In this document: piece after piece, positions 37,349 through 45,514 of the stretch
Position numbering within the stretch: position 1 is the first letter of the stretch
Layout: the number at the start of each line of letters is the position of its first letter
NCBI RefSeq assembly: GCF_000380165.1
Contig: NZ_KB904724.1
Coordinates: 62,257-126,256, forward strand
Reading direction: 5' to 3'
Length of the DNA stretch: 64,000 bases
DNA from: Wenjunlia vitaminophila DSM 41686
Lineage (GTDB): Bacteria; Actinomycetota; Actinomycetes; Streptomycetales; Streptomycetaceae
The notes under the pieces: model-generated
What the model saw: only the letters and a program-made list of their open reading frames with translations
Database searches by the model: none
Told to the model about the DNA's origin: nothing
Translations under genes and position numbers: made by a program

Positions 37349-38260
37349 TCAGGTGGCGTACTTCTTGCGGTGGTCCATGAGCCTGCGCACACACGCCCTG
37401 TGGTGCAGCGAGGCCTGCATGAGCTGGTCGAAACCCTTGATCAGCTCGTCCACGTCCTGGGGTTCCTGGAGGTACAGCCCGCCGTTGACCCGCTCGATGT
37501 AGACGATCTCGGGGAGTTGGCCGTCCTCGAAGTCGAAGACGGTCATCGGCCCGATCTGCACGGGCAGGTTCGGCGCGCTCATCTCGGCCAGGCGGAAGGA
37601 GATCCGCCGGTGGTCGGCGAGGTCCAGCAGGTGCTCGATCTGTCGGCGCATGACCTGCCTGTCCCCATAGCCCCGGGTCAGGGTGACCTCGTCCAGGACG
37701 CACCGCAGCACCATGCGTGAGTCCTCCATGAACCGCTTCTGGCGCATCTCCCGCAGTTCGACGATGCGGTCGATCTCCCGTTTCTCCTTGGACCTGCTGT
37801 TGGCCCGGACCAGGGCCGCGGTGTAGTCGGGTATCTGGAGCAGGCCGTGCAACTGACCGCTCTCGTAGGAGCGGATGCGCTGGGCCAACGACTCAAGGCT
37901 CACGTATGTCTGGAGTGCCTTGGTGGTGACGTCTCTCCACGGGTCCCACCAGCCACGCTCGTTGGCCTTGCTGGCCAGCTCCAGCAGTCGTTCCCGCTCT
38001 TGGGGAACAGTGACGCCGTAGATGTCCAGCAACCGTTGGACATCGGTCCTCTTGAAGTCGTGCAGGCCGTGCTCGAGCCGATTGATCTTGGAAGCCGAGT
38101 ACCTGGTCCGGCGAGCGACCTCGCTCTCGGAGAGGCCACTCGCCAGGCGACGTTGTCGCAGGGTGTTGCCGAACATCATGCGCTGCGCTGTCGGGGCCCT
38201 TCCGGACAGGTCGCTGACGATGCGATGACTCCGAGGGCTACGAGAGGGCTGAGTGGACAC
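37349..38260 (-). CDS. WhiJ-like XRE regulator (DUF5753 C-terminus)
   Basis: A 303-residue actinomycete regulator. The N-terminal HTH has LRQRRLASGLSESEVARRT and YSASKINRLEHG. The C-terminal DUF5753 domain includes IRSYESGQLHGLLQIPDYT near residue 130. The start GTG 38260 has AGGAGAG 7 nt upstream. It lies 104 nt downstream of a DUF397 gene in the same orientation, the typical WhiJ/DUF397 pairing that tunes morphological development and antibiotic production in streptomycetes. A motif shared with the DUF397 promoter lies 41 nt upstream. Confidence 0.92.
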   Translation of the reverse strand: MSTQPSRSPRSHRIVSDLSGRAPTAQRMMFGNTLRQRRLASGLSESEVARRTRYSASKINRLEHGLHDFKRTDVQRLLDIYGVTVPQERERLLELASKANERGWWDPWRDVTTKALQTYVSLESLAQRIRSYESGQLHGLLQIPDYTAALVRANSRSKEKREIDRIVELREMRQKRFMEDSRMVLRCVLDEVTLTRGYGDRQVMRRQIEHLLDLADHRRISFRLAEMSAPNLPVQIGPMTVFDFEDGQLPEIVYIERVNGGLYLQEPQDVDELIKGFDQLMQASLHHRACVRRLMDHRKKYAT

Positions 38261-38300
38261 GGGTGAGCTCTCCTTGCGGTTCGAGGGGTGTTTCCCCTTC

Positions 38301-38310
38301 ATAGCTCACA
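38301..38310 (-). promoter_or_regulatory. Motif shared by the WhiJ-like and DUF397 promoters, copy 1
   Basis: ATAGCTCACA (reads TGTGAGCTAT toward the gene), 41 nt before the WhiJ-like start. It matches the copy at 38651-38660 at 9 of 10 positions and is a candidate autoregulatory operator. Confidence 0.45.
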
Positions 38311-38364
38311 CATCGTGCCCCAGTCATGGACTGGGTGTAGTTGTGAACTCGTACAGATGGCCGG

Positions 38365-38625
38365 TTATCGCCGAACGGCGATTCCCGCGTGGGCGACACC
38401 AGCGAGGAACGCTGTCGCTTCCTGGCGGGTGAAGACCAGAACTGGCCCGCTCGGGTCCTTCGAGTCGCGGAACGCGATCGTTTCCTGATCTATTCTGGCC
38501 AATTCGACGCAGGCGCTCTGATGGTTGCTGTACGAACTCTTTCGCCACTGGAGCGAGGACTTGGCTGCCGCCGTGCTCGCCTCCGTGGTTACGGCCCGCG
38601 ATGAGCTGTGCTGACGTTCACTCAT
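38365..38625 (-). CDS. DUF397 protein (WhiJ partner)
   Basis: An 86-residue protein with the DUF397 core LQWRKSSYSNHQSACVELA, AFRDSKDPSGPVLVFTRQEATAFL. The N-terminal ~25 residues are Ser/Thr-rich. Proteins of this family are encoded beside WhiJ-like XRE factors and antagonise them, an arrangement likened to toxin-antitoxin pairs. The start ATG 38625. It is first in the minus-strand pair and shares a promoter motif with its partner gene. Confidence 0.92.
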   Translation of the reverse strand: MSERQHSSSRAVTTEASTAAAKSSLQWRKSSYSNHQSACVELARIDQETIAFRDSKDPSGPVLVFTRQEATAFLAGVAHAGIAVRR

Positions 38626-38650
38626 GTCTCACCTGTCTCTTCCTGCCATG

Positions 38651-38660
38651 ATCGCTCACA
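38651..38660 (-). promoter_or_regulatory. Motif shared by the WhiJ-like and DUF397 promoters, copy 2
   Basis: ATCGCTCACA, 26 nt before the DUF397 start, in the same orientation as copy 1 at 38301-38310. Confidence 0.45.
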
Positions 38661-39147
38661 TAAGACGGACTGCAATTGCACGCCACCGTCATTTTTTATG
38701 ATGTCCGTTTGATGAGGGGCTTACGCGCTAACCGTGCGGGCAGTCTGGTCAACCGCGGGGGGAGCGCTCTGCAAGTGCGCGCTCGATGGGCCCTGTTCAC
38801 CGAGGGAACGGTGCGGTTGTGGGACACGGCGCGAGGACCGCTGGACGGGCCGGGGGTGCGACGGCCGGCGCCCCGCGGCCGAAAGCGCGCTCTGGAGTCC
38901 TACCTGCGGCAGTGCATGGGTGTTCGAAAAGTCCCGGACAGGGATCGGGAATAGTCGCGAGAGCCGTTCTTCTGCGACTTCCTGACGCCCTGTGTCAGTC
39001 GCCACGCCGAGGAAGCGCCCGTATGGGTGCGACTTGTGGCTTGATGGAGCGCGCTAAAGTTCGAGGGCGATGATCCGCGGAGCACCCCCGACCCTCACAC
39101 GCCGTCGGAGGCCGGTCCGCCACAGGTTCGGATCATCGTCACACCCG

Positions 39148-39195
39148 CAGGGCCCTGGCCCCACCTGGTTGGTCGCCACGGCGCCAGGGCCCTGC
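39148..39195 (+). repeat. 12-bp hairpin before the small-protein gene
   Basis: A perfect inverted repeat GCAGGGCCCTGG (39148-39159)/CCAGGGCCCTGC (39184-39195). Each arm is itself nearly palindromic (GGGCCC centre). It ends 15 nt before the GAAGGAG ribosome binding site of the next gene, so it may be a 5' leader structure. Confidence 0.6.
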
Positions 39196-39224
39196 GTCGA
39201 TCGACGAATCGAAGGAGTAAGGCA

Positions 39225-39476
39225 ATGCCGACTTCCCCCAACCGTCGCAGCGGCAGCCGAAAAGGTCGCCGCCGGGAGTCCAAGGCTAACAGGAACGCGC
39301 AAATGCGCGCGTGGAGAACGCTCGCTGTCAACACCTCGGTGCTGGTGCCGTTCTACGGCACCGCCACCCCCCACGGGCCCCAGTTCCCCCTCGATCCGAT
39401 GACGGCGTTCGCGGCGCTGGTCGGTTCGGCCCTCATCACCTGGGTCAACGTCTCGGGGAACAGCGGCCGACCGTGA
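39225..39476 (+). CDS. Small basic protein with C-terminal membrane segment
   Basis: An 83-residue protein I do not recognise. The first 35 residues are rich in Arg, Lys and Ser (RRSGSRKGRRRESKANRNAQ), followed by a short neutral stretch. A single hydrophobic segment, MTAFAALVGSALITWVNV, lies at about residue 60-77. GAAGGAG sits 7 nt before the ATG, a strong ribosome binding site. Strong hairpins lie on both sides. It may be a small membrane-anchored, nucleic-acid- or phosphate-binding protein; no function can be assigned. Confidence 0.65.
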   Translation: MPTSPNRRSGSRKGRRRESKANRNAQMRAWRTLAVNTSVLVPFYGTATPHGPQFPLDPMTAFAALVGSALITWVNVSGNSGRP

Positions 39477-39481
39477 CCGCG

Positions 39482-39508
39482 GGGCCGCGGGCACCACGCC
39501 CGCGGCCC
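39482..39508 (+). terminator. Terminator after the small-protein gene
   Basis: An 11-bp stem GGGCCGCGGGC/GCCCGCGGCCC (39482-39492 with 39498-39508), loop ACCAC, 5 nt after the stop. Confidence 0.75.
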
Positions 39509-39573
39509 GTCGCCCGTCCGTGCCCGCCGGGCCGGCCACGGCGACGCAAAGGCGCCCGTTGCCCGTGGCCAAC

Positions 39574-39605
39574 GACGAAACGGCGCGGCCCCCCGCCGTT
39601 TCGTC
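39574..39605 (+). terminator. Second hairpin, upstream of the zinc-ribbon HTH gene
   Basis: A perfect 12-bp stem GACGAAACGGCG/CGCCGTTTCGTC (39574-39585 with 39594-39605), 8-nt loop, 38 nt before the next GTG. It is either a backup terminator or a leader structure of the following gene. Confidence 0.55.
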
Positions 39606-39643
39606 ACCAGCCGACATCCGCGCGTACCAGGGAGGAGACCGCT

Positions 39644-40888
39644 GTGACCACGCCCACCGCCTGCCTGCACTGCGGCATCGAACTCACGCCGCGTGCGGGG
39701 ACGCCGGGCCGACCGCCCGACTACTGTGGCACCGCCTGCCGGCAGGCGGCGTACCGCAGGCGCCGCCGGGGGGAGCCGACGCCCGAGGCCCCAGCGACCG
39801 TCGCGGACACCGCCGTGCGGGAGCTCGCGCAGGACGTCCTTGAGGAAGCTCGGCACCTCGTGCGGGTGCTCTCCTCCCCGGACGCCCCCCTGCTCGACCC
39901 CTTGGAACAGGCCGCCAACCTCAGCCGGGTGATGGACGTGCTGACCGCCGCGCTCGTGGGTCGAGCCCGGCTGCGGCGTGTTCCCTGGGCCCGCCTCGGG
40001 CCGGCCCTGTCCATGCGACCGGACACCGCCCGACGGACGTACCACGCCGAAGCGGTCAGTCGGCGGATGCGGGAGGCGTCCCCCCAACGGCGTCCCGAGC
40101 GGGTGGCGCAACCGGCCCGGCCGGACGGCCCCGAGCCGGCCCCGGCCCCGCGGTCCCGGTCGCACCTGGCCCCGGTCCTGGCCCGCCTGCAACGGGCCTC
40201 CCGGCTGTCCCTGCGGGCGCTCGCCGCCCGGCTGGACGTCTCCCCGTCCCAGATGTCCCGCGTGCTGTCCGGTGAGAGGTTCCCCAGTTGGTACCTCACC
40301 GAACGGTTCGCCCGCGCCTGCGGCGCCGACCCCCTGGTGCTGCGCAAGGTGTGGGAGGCCGAGAAGCTCCGCGAGGAGCGACCGCCCGACCCCTCGGCCG
40401 ACACCGGCGAACCCCCCGACGAGCGGCTCCGCACGGCCCTGCGCACCCTCCACGTCAAGGCGGGCCGTCCCACCGCGGAGGTCCTCGCCGAAGCCAGCCG
40501 GCACACGCTGGGGCCGGGGGACGTCAGTGCGGTGCTCGCCGGGAACCTCCCGAACTGGCCGCTGTTGGCCGACGTGGTGCAGAGCCTCGACGGCGACCTG
40601 ACGTACTTCCAGTCCCTGTGGGGTTCCGCGTTCGGACGGCGCCCGGCGACGCCGGTGGACCCGGCCGGCGCCGACCCCGGCCCCCCGCCGCGCCGGGCCA
40701 CCGACGAGCGGCTGGTCCGTCTCTTCCAGGTCTTCGGCCCGGTGCTGTCGGCCGCCCTCGAACCGGTGACCGAGCCCGCGCCGGTCCGCGCGCCTCACCG
40801 GGGAGCGCTGGCCGGGCGCCCCGGGCCGTTCCTCCCGCCCCGGGCGGAACGCGTCCGTCGGGTCACAGGCCGCACCATGCGCGGATGA
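39644..40888 (+). CDS. Zinc-ribbon plus XRE-like HTH protein
   Basis: A 414-residue protein. The N-terminus carries a CLHCG-x17-CGTAC zinc finger (residues 6-30) followed by a basic QAAYRRRRR helix, a pattern seen in actinomycete HTH proteins. The middle region, about 170-230, is an XRE-like HTH (SLRALAARLDVSPSQMSRVL). The C-terminal part repeats a weaker HTH-like segment (HTLGPGDVSAVLAGNLPNWP). The start GTG 39644 has GGAGGAG 6 nt upstream. It is probably a DNA-binding regulator; the target is unknown. Its last 26 nt overlap the convergent M20 gene. Confidence 0.75.
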   Translation: MTTPTACLHCGIELTPRAGTPGRPPDYCGTACRQAAYRRRRRGEPTPEAPATVADTAVRELAQDVLEEARHLVRVLSSPDAPLLDPLEQAANLSRVMDVLTAALVGRARLRRVPWARLGPALSMRPDTARRTYHAEAVSRRMREASPQRRPERVAQPARPDGPEPAPAPRSRSHLAPVLARLQRASRLSLRALAARLDVSPSQMSRVLSGERFPSWYLTERFARACGADPLVLRKVWEAEKLREERPPDPSADTGEPPDERLRTALRTLHVKAGRPTAEVLAEASRHTLGPGDVSAVLAGNLPNWPLLADVVQSLDGDLTYFQSLWGSAFGRRPATPVDPAGADPGPPPRRATDERLVRLFQVFGPVLSAALEPVTEPAPVRAPHRGALAGRPGPFLPPRAERVRRVTGRTMRG

Positions 40889-41981
40889 TCCGCTCGTAGA
40901 TCGTCACTGATTCCTGGATCTTCGTCACCGAGCACCACTCGTCGGTGGCGTGGGCGAGTTCCGGTTGGCCGGGGCCGCAGATCAGGGTGGGTACCGAGCC
41001 GAGGAGCGGGGTCAGGACCGCTGCGTCGGTGAAGAAGGTGGCGGCCTGGGGACGGTGGGTCCGGCTGCCCGTGACGTCGGAGACGACGCCGCTCACGCCG
41101 CGGACCCATTCGTCGTCCGGCTCGGTCCACACCGGGGGGAGGTCGAGGAGCGTGGTGTAGCTGATGTCGGGGCCGGTGCGTCGCGTCAGCTCGGCGATGA
41201 CCTCGGCGTGCTCCTGACCGGCCACGGTGCGCACGTCCACCGTGGCCCGGGCCTGGTCAGGGACGGAGTTGGGGTTGAGTCCGGCCTGGAAGGTGGCGGT
41301 GTTGAGGGTGGGGGCGCCCATCACCGGGTGCGGTGCCACCGGGAAGGTGAGGGATTCCAGGCGGGTGACCGCGCGCGCGAGCTTGTACAGGGCGTTGTCG
41401 CCCAGGTGCGGCGTGGAACCGTGGGCGGTGACGCCGCTGGCGCGCGCTTCGAGCCAGAGGGCGCCCTTGTGCCCGTGCACGATGGTGTTGGCGGTCGGCT
41501 CAGCGATGAGCAGGGGGCCACTGCGGCACCGGTGCAGGGCCGTCCGCAGGTGGCGCGCGCCGAGGGCACCGGTCTCCTCGGCGGCGGTGAGGACCAGCCG
41601 CAGGCCCGCCCTGCGGGGACGCCCCTCGCCGGCCGCCCCCACGGCGGCCCGGACGATGGCTGCCACACCGGCCTTCATGTCGCTGGCGCCCCGGCCGTGG
41701 AGACGGTCCCCGTCGATGTCGCCGGCGAAGGGGTCGTGTTGCCAGGACTGGGCTCCGAGCGGAACGGTGTCCACGTGACCGGAGAGGCACAGCGGTGCGA
41801 CCTCCGTGTCCGTGGCCCACTCGGCCACCAGGCTGCCGCGCCCGGGCAGGTGCTCGAAGGTGCGGACGGTGAAGCCGGCCTCCTCGAGCAGCGGCCCCAG
41901 GATGTCGTGGGCGTGGCCCTCGTCCCGGTCCACCGTGTTGAGCCTGACGAGCCGGCGTGTGAGATCGACGACGTCTGTCAT
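40863..41981 (-). CDS. M20-family metallohydrolase (ArgE/DapE-like)
   Basis: A 372-residue zinc amidohydrolase. The metal site has LSGHVDTVPLG near residue 68, RGASDMKAGVAA near 97, the catalytic Glu pair TAAEETGALG near 131, and IAEPTAN near 160. A dimerisation (lid) domain covers about 175-285. Family members remove acyl, carbamoyl or succinyl groups from amino acids. The start ATG 41981 lies 26 nt after the PfkB kinase gene, so it is the last gene of the divergent-LacI operon and presumably releases an amino-acid-like product. Confidence 0.9.
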   Translation of the reverse strand: MTDVVDLTRRLVRLNTVDRDEGHAHDILGPLLEEAGFTVRTFEHLPGRGSLVAEWATDTEVAPLCLSGHVDTVPLGAQSWQHDPFAGDIDGDRLHGRGASDMKAGVAAIVRAAVGAAGEGRPRRAGLRLVLTAAEETGALGARHLRTALHRCRSGPLLIAEPTANTIVHGHKGALWLEARASGVTAHGSTPHLGDNALYKLARAVTRLESLTFPVAPHPVMGAPTLNTATFQAGLNPNSVPDQARATVDVRTVAGQEHAEVIAELTRRTGPDISYTTLLDLPPVWTEPDDEWVRGVSGVVSDVTGSRTHRPQAATFFTDAAVLTPLLGSVPTLICGPGQPELAHATDEWCSVTKIQESVTIYERIIRAWCGL

Positions 41982-42007
41982 GCGTGTGTTCCCCCTGCTG
42001 GTCGGGC

Positions 42008-42919
42008 CTACGAACCCTCCGCGGCCGGCACCTGCTCCGCGGTCGGGAAGGAGTCCTGCGCCCCGGCCCGGGTCACCGCCGCCGCGCCGACGCGGACGGC
42101 GAACCCCACTGCCTGGGCCAGGGTGTCGCCCCTGGCGAGTCTCGAGGCCAGGGCCCCGGTGAAGGCGTCACCCGCGCCGGTGGTGTCCACGGCGACCACG
42201 GGGATTCCGGGCACCCGGACGACGCCCGACGGGTCCGCCGCCACAGCCCCTCGCGCACCGAGGGTCACCACGACGGACCGCGGTCCCCGCTCCAGCAGGG
42301 CGGTGCACCACGCCTCCGGGGTGTCCTCCGTCGCCCCGCCCAGCATCTCCAGGGCCTCGTGTTCGTTGAGGACCAGGGGATCGCAGGCCGCGAGTACCGG
42401 GGCCGGCAGCGGCGCCGACGGCGAGGCGTTGAGCATGACCCGGGTCCCGGGAGCGACCACGGCGACGGCCTCCGCGACCGTCTCCAGGGGGATCTCCAGT
42501 TGCAGCGAGACCACCCGGGCGGCGGACAACAGGTCCCTGGACGCCCGCACGTCCTGCGCGGAGAGCAGCGCGTTGGCCCCGGGGGACACCACGATGCTGT
42601 TGTCACCCCGCGGCCCGACGACGATGAGTGCGACACCTGTCGGTGCCCCCCCGACCCGGACCGCGCGGGTGTCGACCCCCGCCGCCCGCTGCGCGTCGAG
42701 GAGGAAACGGCCGTGGGCGTCGTCGCCGACCCGGCCCACCAGCGCGACGGTGGAACCCAGCCGCGCCGCGGCGACCGCCTGGTTGCCGCCCTTGCCGCCG
42801 GGATGGACGGCCAGGTCCGACCCCAGGACCGTCTCCCCGGCCGCGGGGCGGCGTTCGACCCCGACGACCAGGTCGGCGTTGGCGGAGCCGACCACCACCA
42901 CGTCGTACCGCCGCGTCAT
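42008..42919 (-). CDS. PfkB-family (ribokinase-like) carbohydrate kinase
   Basis: A 303-residue kinase. PfkB signature 1 is HPGGKGGNQAVAAARLG near residue 40 and signature 2 DTTGAGDAFTGALA near 250 (catalytic Asp). N-terminal VVGSANADLVVGVERRPAAGET matches ribokinases. Possible substrates are ribose, a nucleoside or a sugar-like moiety. The ATG overlaps the stop of the nitrilase-like gene (ATGA). Its place among amidohydrolases hints that the imported compound contains a ribose or similar unit, which is inference. Confidence 0.9.
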   Translation of the reverse strand: MTRRYDVVVVGSANADLVVGVERRPAAGETVLGSDLAVHPGGKGGNQAVAAARLGSTVALVGRVGDDAHGRFLLDAQRAAGVDTRAVRVGGAPTGVALIVVGPRGDNSIVVSPGANALLSAQDVRASRDLLSAARVVSLQLEIPLETVAEAVAVVAPGTRVMLNASPSAPLPAPVLAACDPLVLNEHEALEMLGGATEDTPEAWCTALLERGPRSVVVTLGARGAVAADPSGVVRVPGIPVVAVDTTGAGDAFTGALASRLARGDTLAQAVGFAVRVGAAAVTRAGAQDSFPTAEQVPAAEGS

Positions 42920-43803
42920 CCGCGTCGCCCTCCCCGCTGTTCCTCGCCGCCGGTGTACGGGGCGTAGACCTCCGGGCGCCGGTTGGCGAGCGGGTCGTTG
43001 TGGGTGTTCCACCGGCGCAGCCGCCGTCCGTCGGTCAGGTCGGTCGTGGCCAGCACCGTCTCCGGCTCCTGGCTGCCGGCCGGGGGGACCAGCGGCCACC
43101 CGGTGGGGCCGACGATGACGCTCTGGCCGATGAAGGGCTGTTCCCGTTCCGTTCCGACCCGGTCCGCGGCGATGACGTGGATGCTGTTGACGTGGGCCGC
43201 CGCCTGGCACAGCGACAGCGCCATGGCCGGTTCGCCGGGCTGCTGCCCGGGGATGGGAACCCAGTTGGTGGGCAGGCAGACCGCGTCGGCCCCCTGGAGG
43301 GCGAGCGCTCGGAAGGCCTCCGGGAACCAGGCGTCGTAACAGACCAGCATGCCGAGCCGGCCGTGGGGGGTGTCGAAGACCGGCAGGCCGAGGTTGCCCG
43401 GTTCGAAGATGGTGTTCTCGTTGTCCCAGAGGTGGACCTTGCGGTAGGTGCCCAGGTGGCCGTCCGGGCCGAGGAGCACCGCGCTGTTGTAGAGGAGGTC
43501 ACCCTCCCGCTCGGCGATCCCCGCCACCAGGTGGACCCCCAGCTCGGAACACAGCCCGGTCAGGGACCGTGTGCTCGGCCCGGTCGGAACCTCCTCGGCG
43601 AGGGCACGGGCCTCCTCGCGCGAGGCGAACACGTAGCCGGTCGTGCACAGCTCCGGCAGGACGACCAGTCGGGCTCCGCGCTCGGCGGCCCGCGTGACGG
43701 CCTCGGTGATCGCGGCGAGGTTGCCCCGCACGTCACCGATGACCGGCTGCGTCTGCACGGCGGCGACGGTGATCGACGGTCGTCCGGTTCCCTGGTTCGT
43801 CAC
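42916..43803 (-). CDS. Nitrilase-superfamily carbon-nitrogen hydrolase
   Basis: A 295-residue amidase/carbamoylase-type enzyme. The Cys-Glu-Lys triad is visible: Glu51 in VVLPELCTTGYVF, Lys122 in GTYRKVHLWDNEN, Cys155 in GMLVCYDAWFPE. Candidate activities are omega-amidase, N-carbamoyl hydrolase or aliphatic amidase. The start GTG 43803 overlaps the permease stop by 4 nt. It sits in an operon with an M20 hydrolase and importer, suggesting stepwise breakdown of an amide, ureido or nitrile compound. Confidence 0.92.
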   Translation of the reverse strand: MTNQGTGRPSITVAAVQTQPVIGDVRGNLAAITEAVTRAAERGARLVVLPELCTTGYVFASREEARALAEEVPTGPSTRSLTGLCSELGVHLVAGIAEREGDLLYNSAVLLGPDGHLGTYRKVHLWDNENTIFEPGNLGLPVFDTPHGRLGMLVCYDAWFPEAFRALALQGADAVCLPTNWVPIPGQQPGEPAMALSLCQAAAHVNSIHVIAADRVGTEREQPFIGQSVIVGPTGWPLVPPAGSQEPETVLATTDLTDGRRLRRWNTHNDPLANRRPEVYAPYTGGEEQRGGRRG

Positions 43804-44690
43804 CGTGCCCCCTTGGACGCCGGAACGGGCGGTGCCGCCTCCGCTGGCCTCACTTCTGACCCGGGGGCCACGTCGCCCGGCCGGGAGACGTGGGTGCGCC
43901 ACCGGCGTGGTGCGCTGCCGTGCCTGCGCCACGGTGTGGCGATCGTCTCCAGGACGGCGATCAGCGCGAAGGCGATGATGCCCATGGCGGCGAGCAGGAC
44001 GATGTCGGCGAAGACAGCGGCGGTGTTCAGCCGGGACTGCTGCTGGGTCAGGTACACCCCCAGTCCGCCGGTGCTGGACGCGGTCTGCTCGCCGATGACG
44101 GCTCCGGTGACGCTGAACGTCGCCGACATCTTCAGCGCCGAGAAGAGCGGTGTGTAGGTGGCGGGCAGGCGGACGGTCCGGAAGGTGCGCCAGGGCCCGC
44201 CGCCCATCGACCGGGCGAGGTTGATGGAGTCCTCGTCCACCGACGACAGGCCGTCGAGCACGTTGACCACCACCGGGAAGAACACGATGAGGGCGACGAT
44301 GACGACCTTGGGGGTCAGGCCGAAGCCCAGCCAGATCACCAGGGCCGCGCCGATGGCGATGATGGGCACGGCCTGGCTGGCTATGAGGATCGGGTACAGG
44401 GCCCGCAGCACCCACCGCGACTGGGCCATGAACACCGCGAGGCCGAAGCCCGTCGCCGTGCCCACGAGGAAACCCAGGACGAACTCCTTGCCGGTGATGA
44501 CGATGCCGTCCGACAGGACGTCCCAGTCGTCGGCGATGGCCCGCACCGTGGCGCTCGGCGAGGGCAGCACGTAGGGGGCGACGCCCACGCCGTGCACCAG
44601 CAGCAGCCACACGGCCACCACGGCGAGTACCGACAGGACCGGCACGGCCAGCCGCAACCACAGCTTGTCCTGGTGGCGCGCGCGGATCAT
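43800..44690 (-). CDS. ABC transporter permease (SsuC/TauC type)
   Basis: A 296-residue integral membrane subunit with about six hydrophobic helices and the EAA loop LARSMGGGPWRTFRTVRLPAT near residue 178. It resembles permeases for nitrate, taurine, alkanesulfonates and thiamine precursors. The C-terminal 30 residues are Pro/Ala/Arg-rich and cytosolic. The ATG overlaps the ATPase stop by 4 nt. Confidence 0.92.
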   Translation of the reverse strand: MIRARHQDKLWLRLAVPVLSVLAVVAVWLLLVHGVGVAPYVLPSPSATVRAIADDWDVLSDGIVITGKEFVLGFLVGTATGFGLAVFMAQSRWVLRALYPILIASQAVPIIAIGAALVIWLGFGLTPKVVIVALIVFFPVVVNVLDGLSSVDEDSINLARSMGGGPWRTFRTVRLPATYTPLFSALKMSATFSVTGAVIGEQTASSTGGLGVYLTQQQSRLNTAAVFADIVLLAAMGIIAFALIAVLETIATPWRRHGSAPRRWRTHVSRPGDVAPGSEVRPAEAAPPVPASKGAR

Positions 44691-45514
44691 GCCTGCCTCC
44701 CGTTGGGCGTGGACGACGGGGATTCGCCACCGGATGACGGCGACGGTGCGCCGGGGGCCGCGTCCCGCTCGTAGATCAGCGCGAGGATGTCGCGCTTGAG
44801 GGTGGTGAACTCCGGCGTCGTCAGCGTCTCCAGGTCCCGGGGGCGCTGGAGCTCCACATCGAACACCTGGCGGATGCGGCCCGGCCGGGGGGACATCACG
44901 ACGACGCGGTCAGCGAGGAAGATGGCCTCGTCCACGTCGTGGGTGACGAAAAGGATCGTGCTGCGCTGCTCCGCCCAGACCCTCAGCAGCCACTGCTGCA
45001 TCTCCATCCGGGTCTGGGAGTCCAGGGCGCCGAACGGCTCGTCCAGGAGCATGACGTCGCGCGCGAAGGCGAGGGTGCGCATGAGGGCCACCCGCTGTCG
45101 CATGCCGCCGCTCATCGCGTGCGGATAGTGGTCGAGGAAGTCGCCCAGCCCGTACTGGGTGGCCAGGCCGGCCGCGTGGGCGCGGTCCGCGCGGGAGACC
45201 CGCCGGGTCAGTGAGGCGCCCAGCAGGATGTTGTCCAACGTGGACCGCCAGGGCAGGAGCAGGTCCTTCTGGAGCATGTACCCCACCTGGCCGGACCGGC
45301 CGGTCACGTCCGACCCCTCGAGGAGGACCCGTCCCCCGGTGGGCCGTTGGATGCCGGAGACGATGTTGAACAGGGTGCTCTTGCCGCATCCCGACGGGCC
45401 GACGATCGAGATGAACTCGCCGTCCCGCACGTTCAGGGACGTACGGGAGAGGGCAACCGTGGAGTCGAAGCGCTGCTCGACGTCACGGATCTCCAGCTTC
45501 GCCGTCGTACTCAT
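44687..45514 (-). CDS. ABC transporter ATP-binding protein (SsuB/TauB type)
   Basis: A 275-residue ATPase. Walker A GPSGCGKST near residue 40, Q-loop YMLQKDLLLPWR, signature MSGGMRQRVALMR near 135, Walker B VMLLDEPFGALD, H-loop FVTHDVDEA. The LLLPWR after the Q-loop is typical of nitrate/taurine/sulfonate-type importers. The ATG 45514 overlaps the upstream M24-like stop (ATGA). Confidence 0.94.
   Translation of the reverse strand: MSTTAKLEIRDVEQRFDSTVALSRTSLNVRDGEFISIVGPSGCGKSTLFNIVSGIQRPTGGRVLLEGSDVTGRSGQVGYMLQKDLLLPWRSTLDNILLGASLTRRVSRADRAHAAGLATQYGLGDFLDHYPHAMSGGMRQRVALMRTLAFARDVMLLDEPFGALDSQTRMEMQQWLLRVWAEQRSTILFVTHDVDEAIFLADRVVVMSPRPGRIRQVFDVELQRPRDLETLTTPEFTTLKRDILALIYERDAAPGAPSPSSGGESPSSTPNGRQA

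Larger units (their letters stand above)
38626..39224. other. Gene-free stretch between the DUF397 and small-protein genes
   Basis: About 600 nt. It includes an AT-rich patch near 38680-38720, the DUF397 promoter, and a large hairpin at 39148-39195. The plus-strand frame 38712-38954 has poor third-position bias and no family resemblance, so it is not called. Confidence 0.4.

Noticed and set aside
38676-38954. 92-codon plus-strand frame after the DUF397 gene
   Set aside because: Third codon positions are not G/C biased, there is no ribosome binding site, and the sequence is not family-like.
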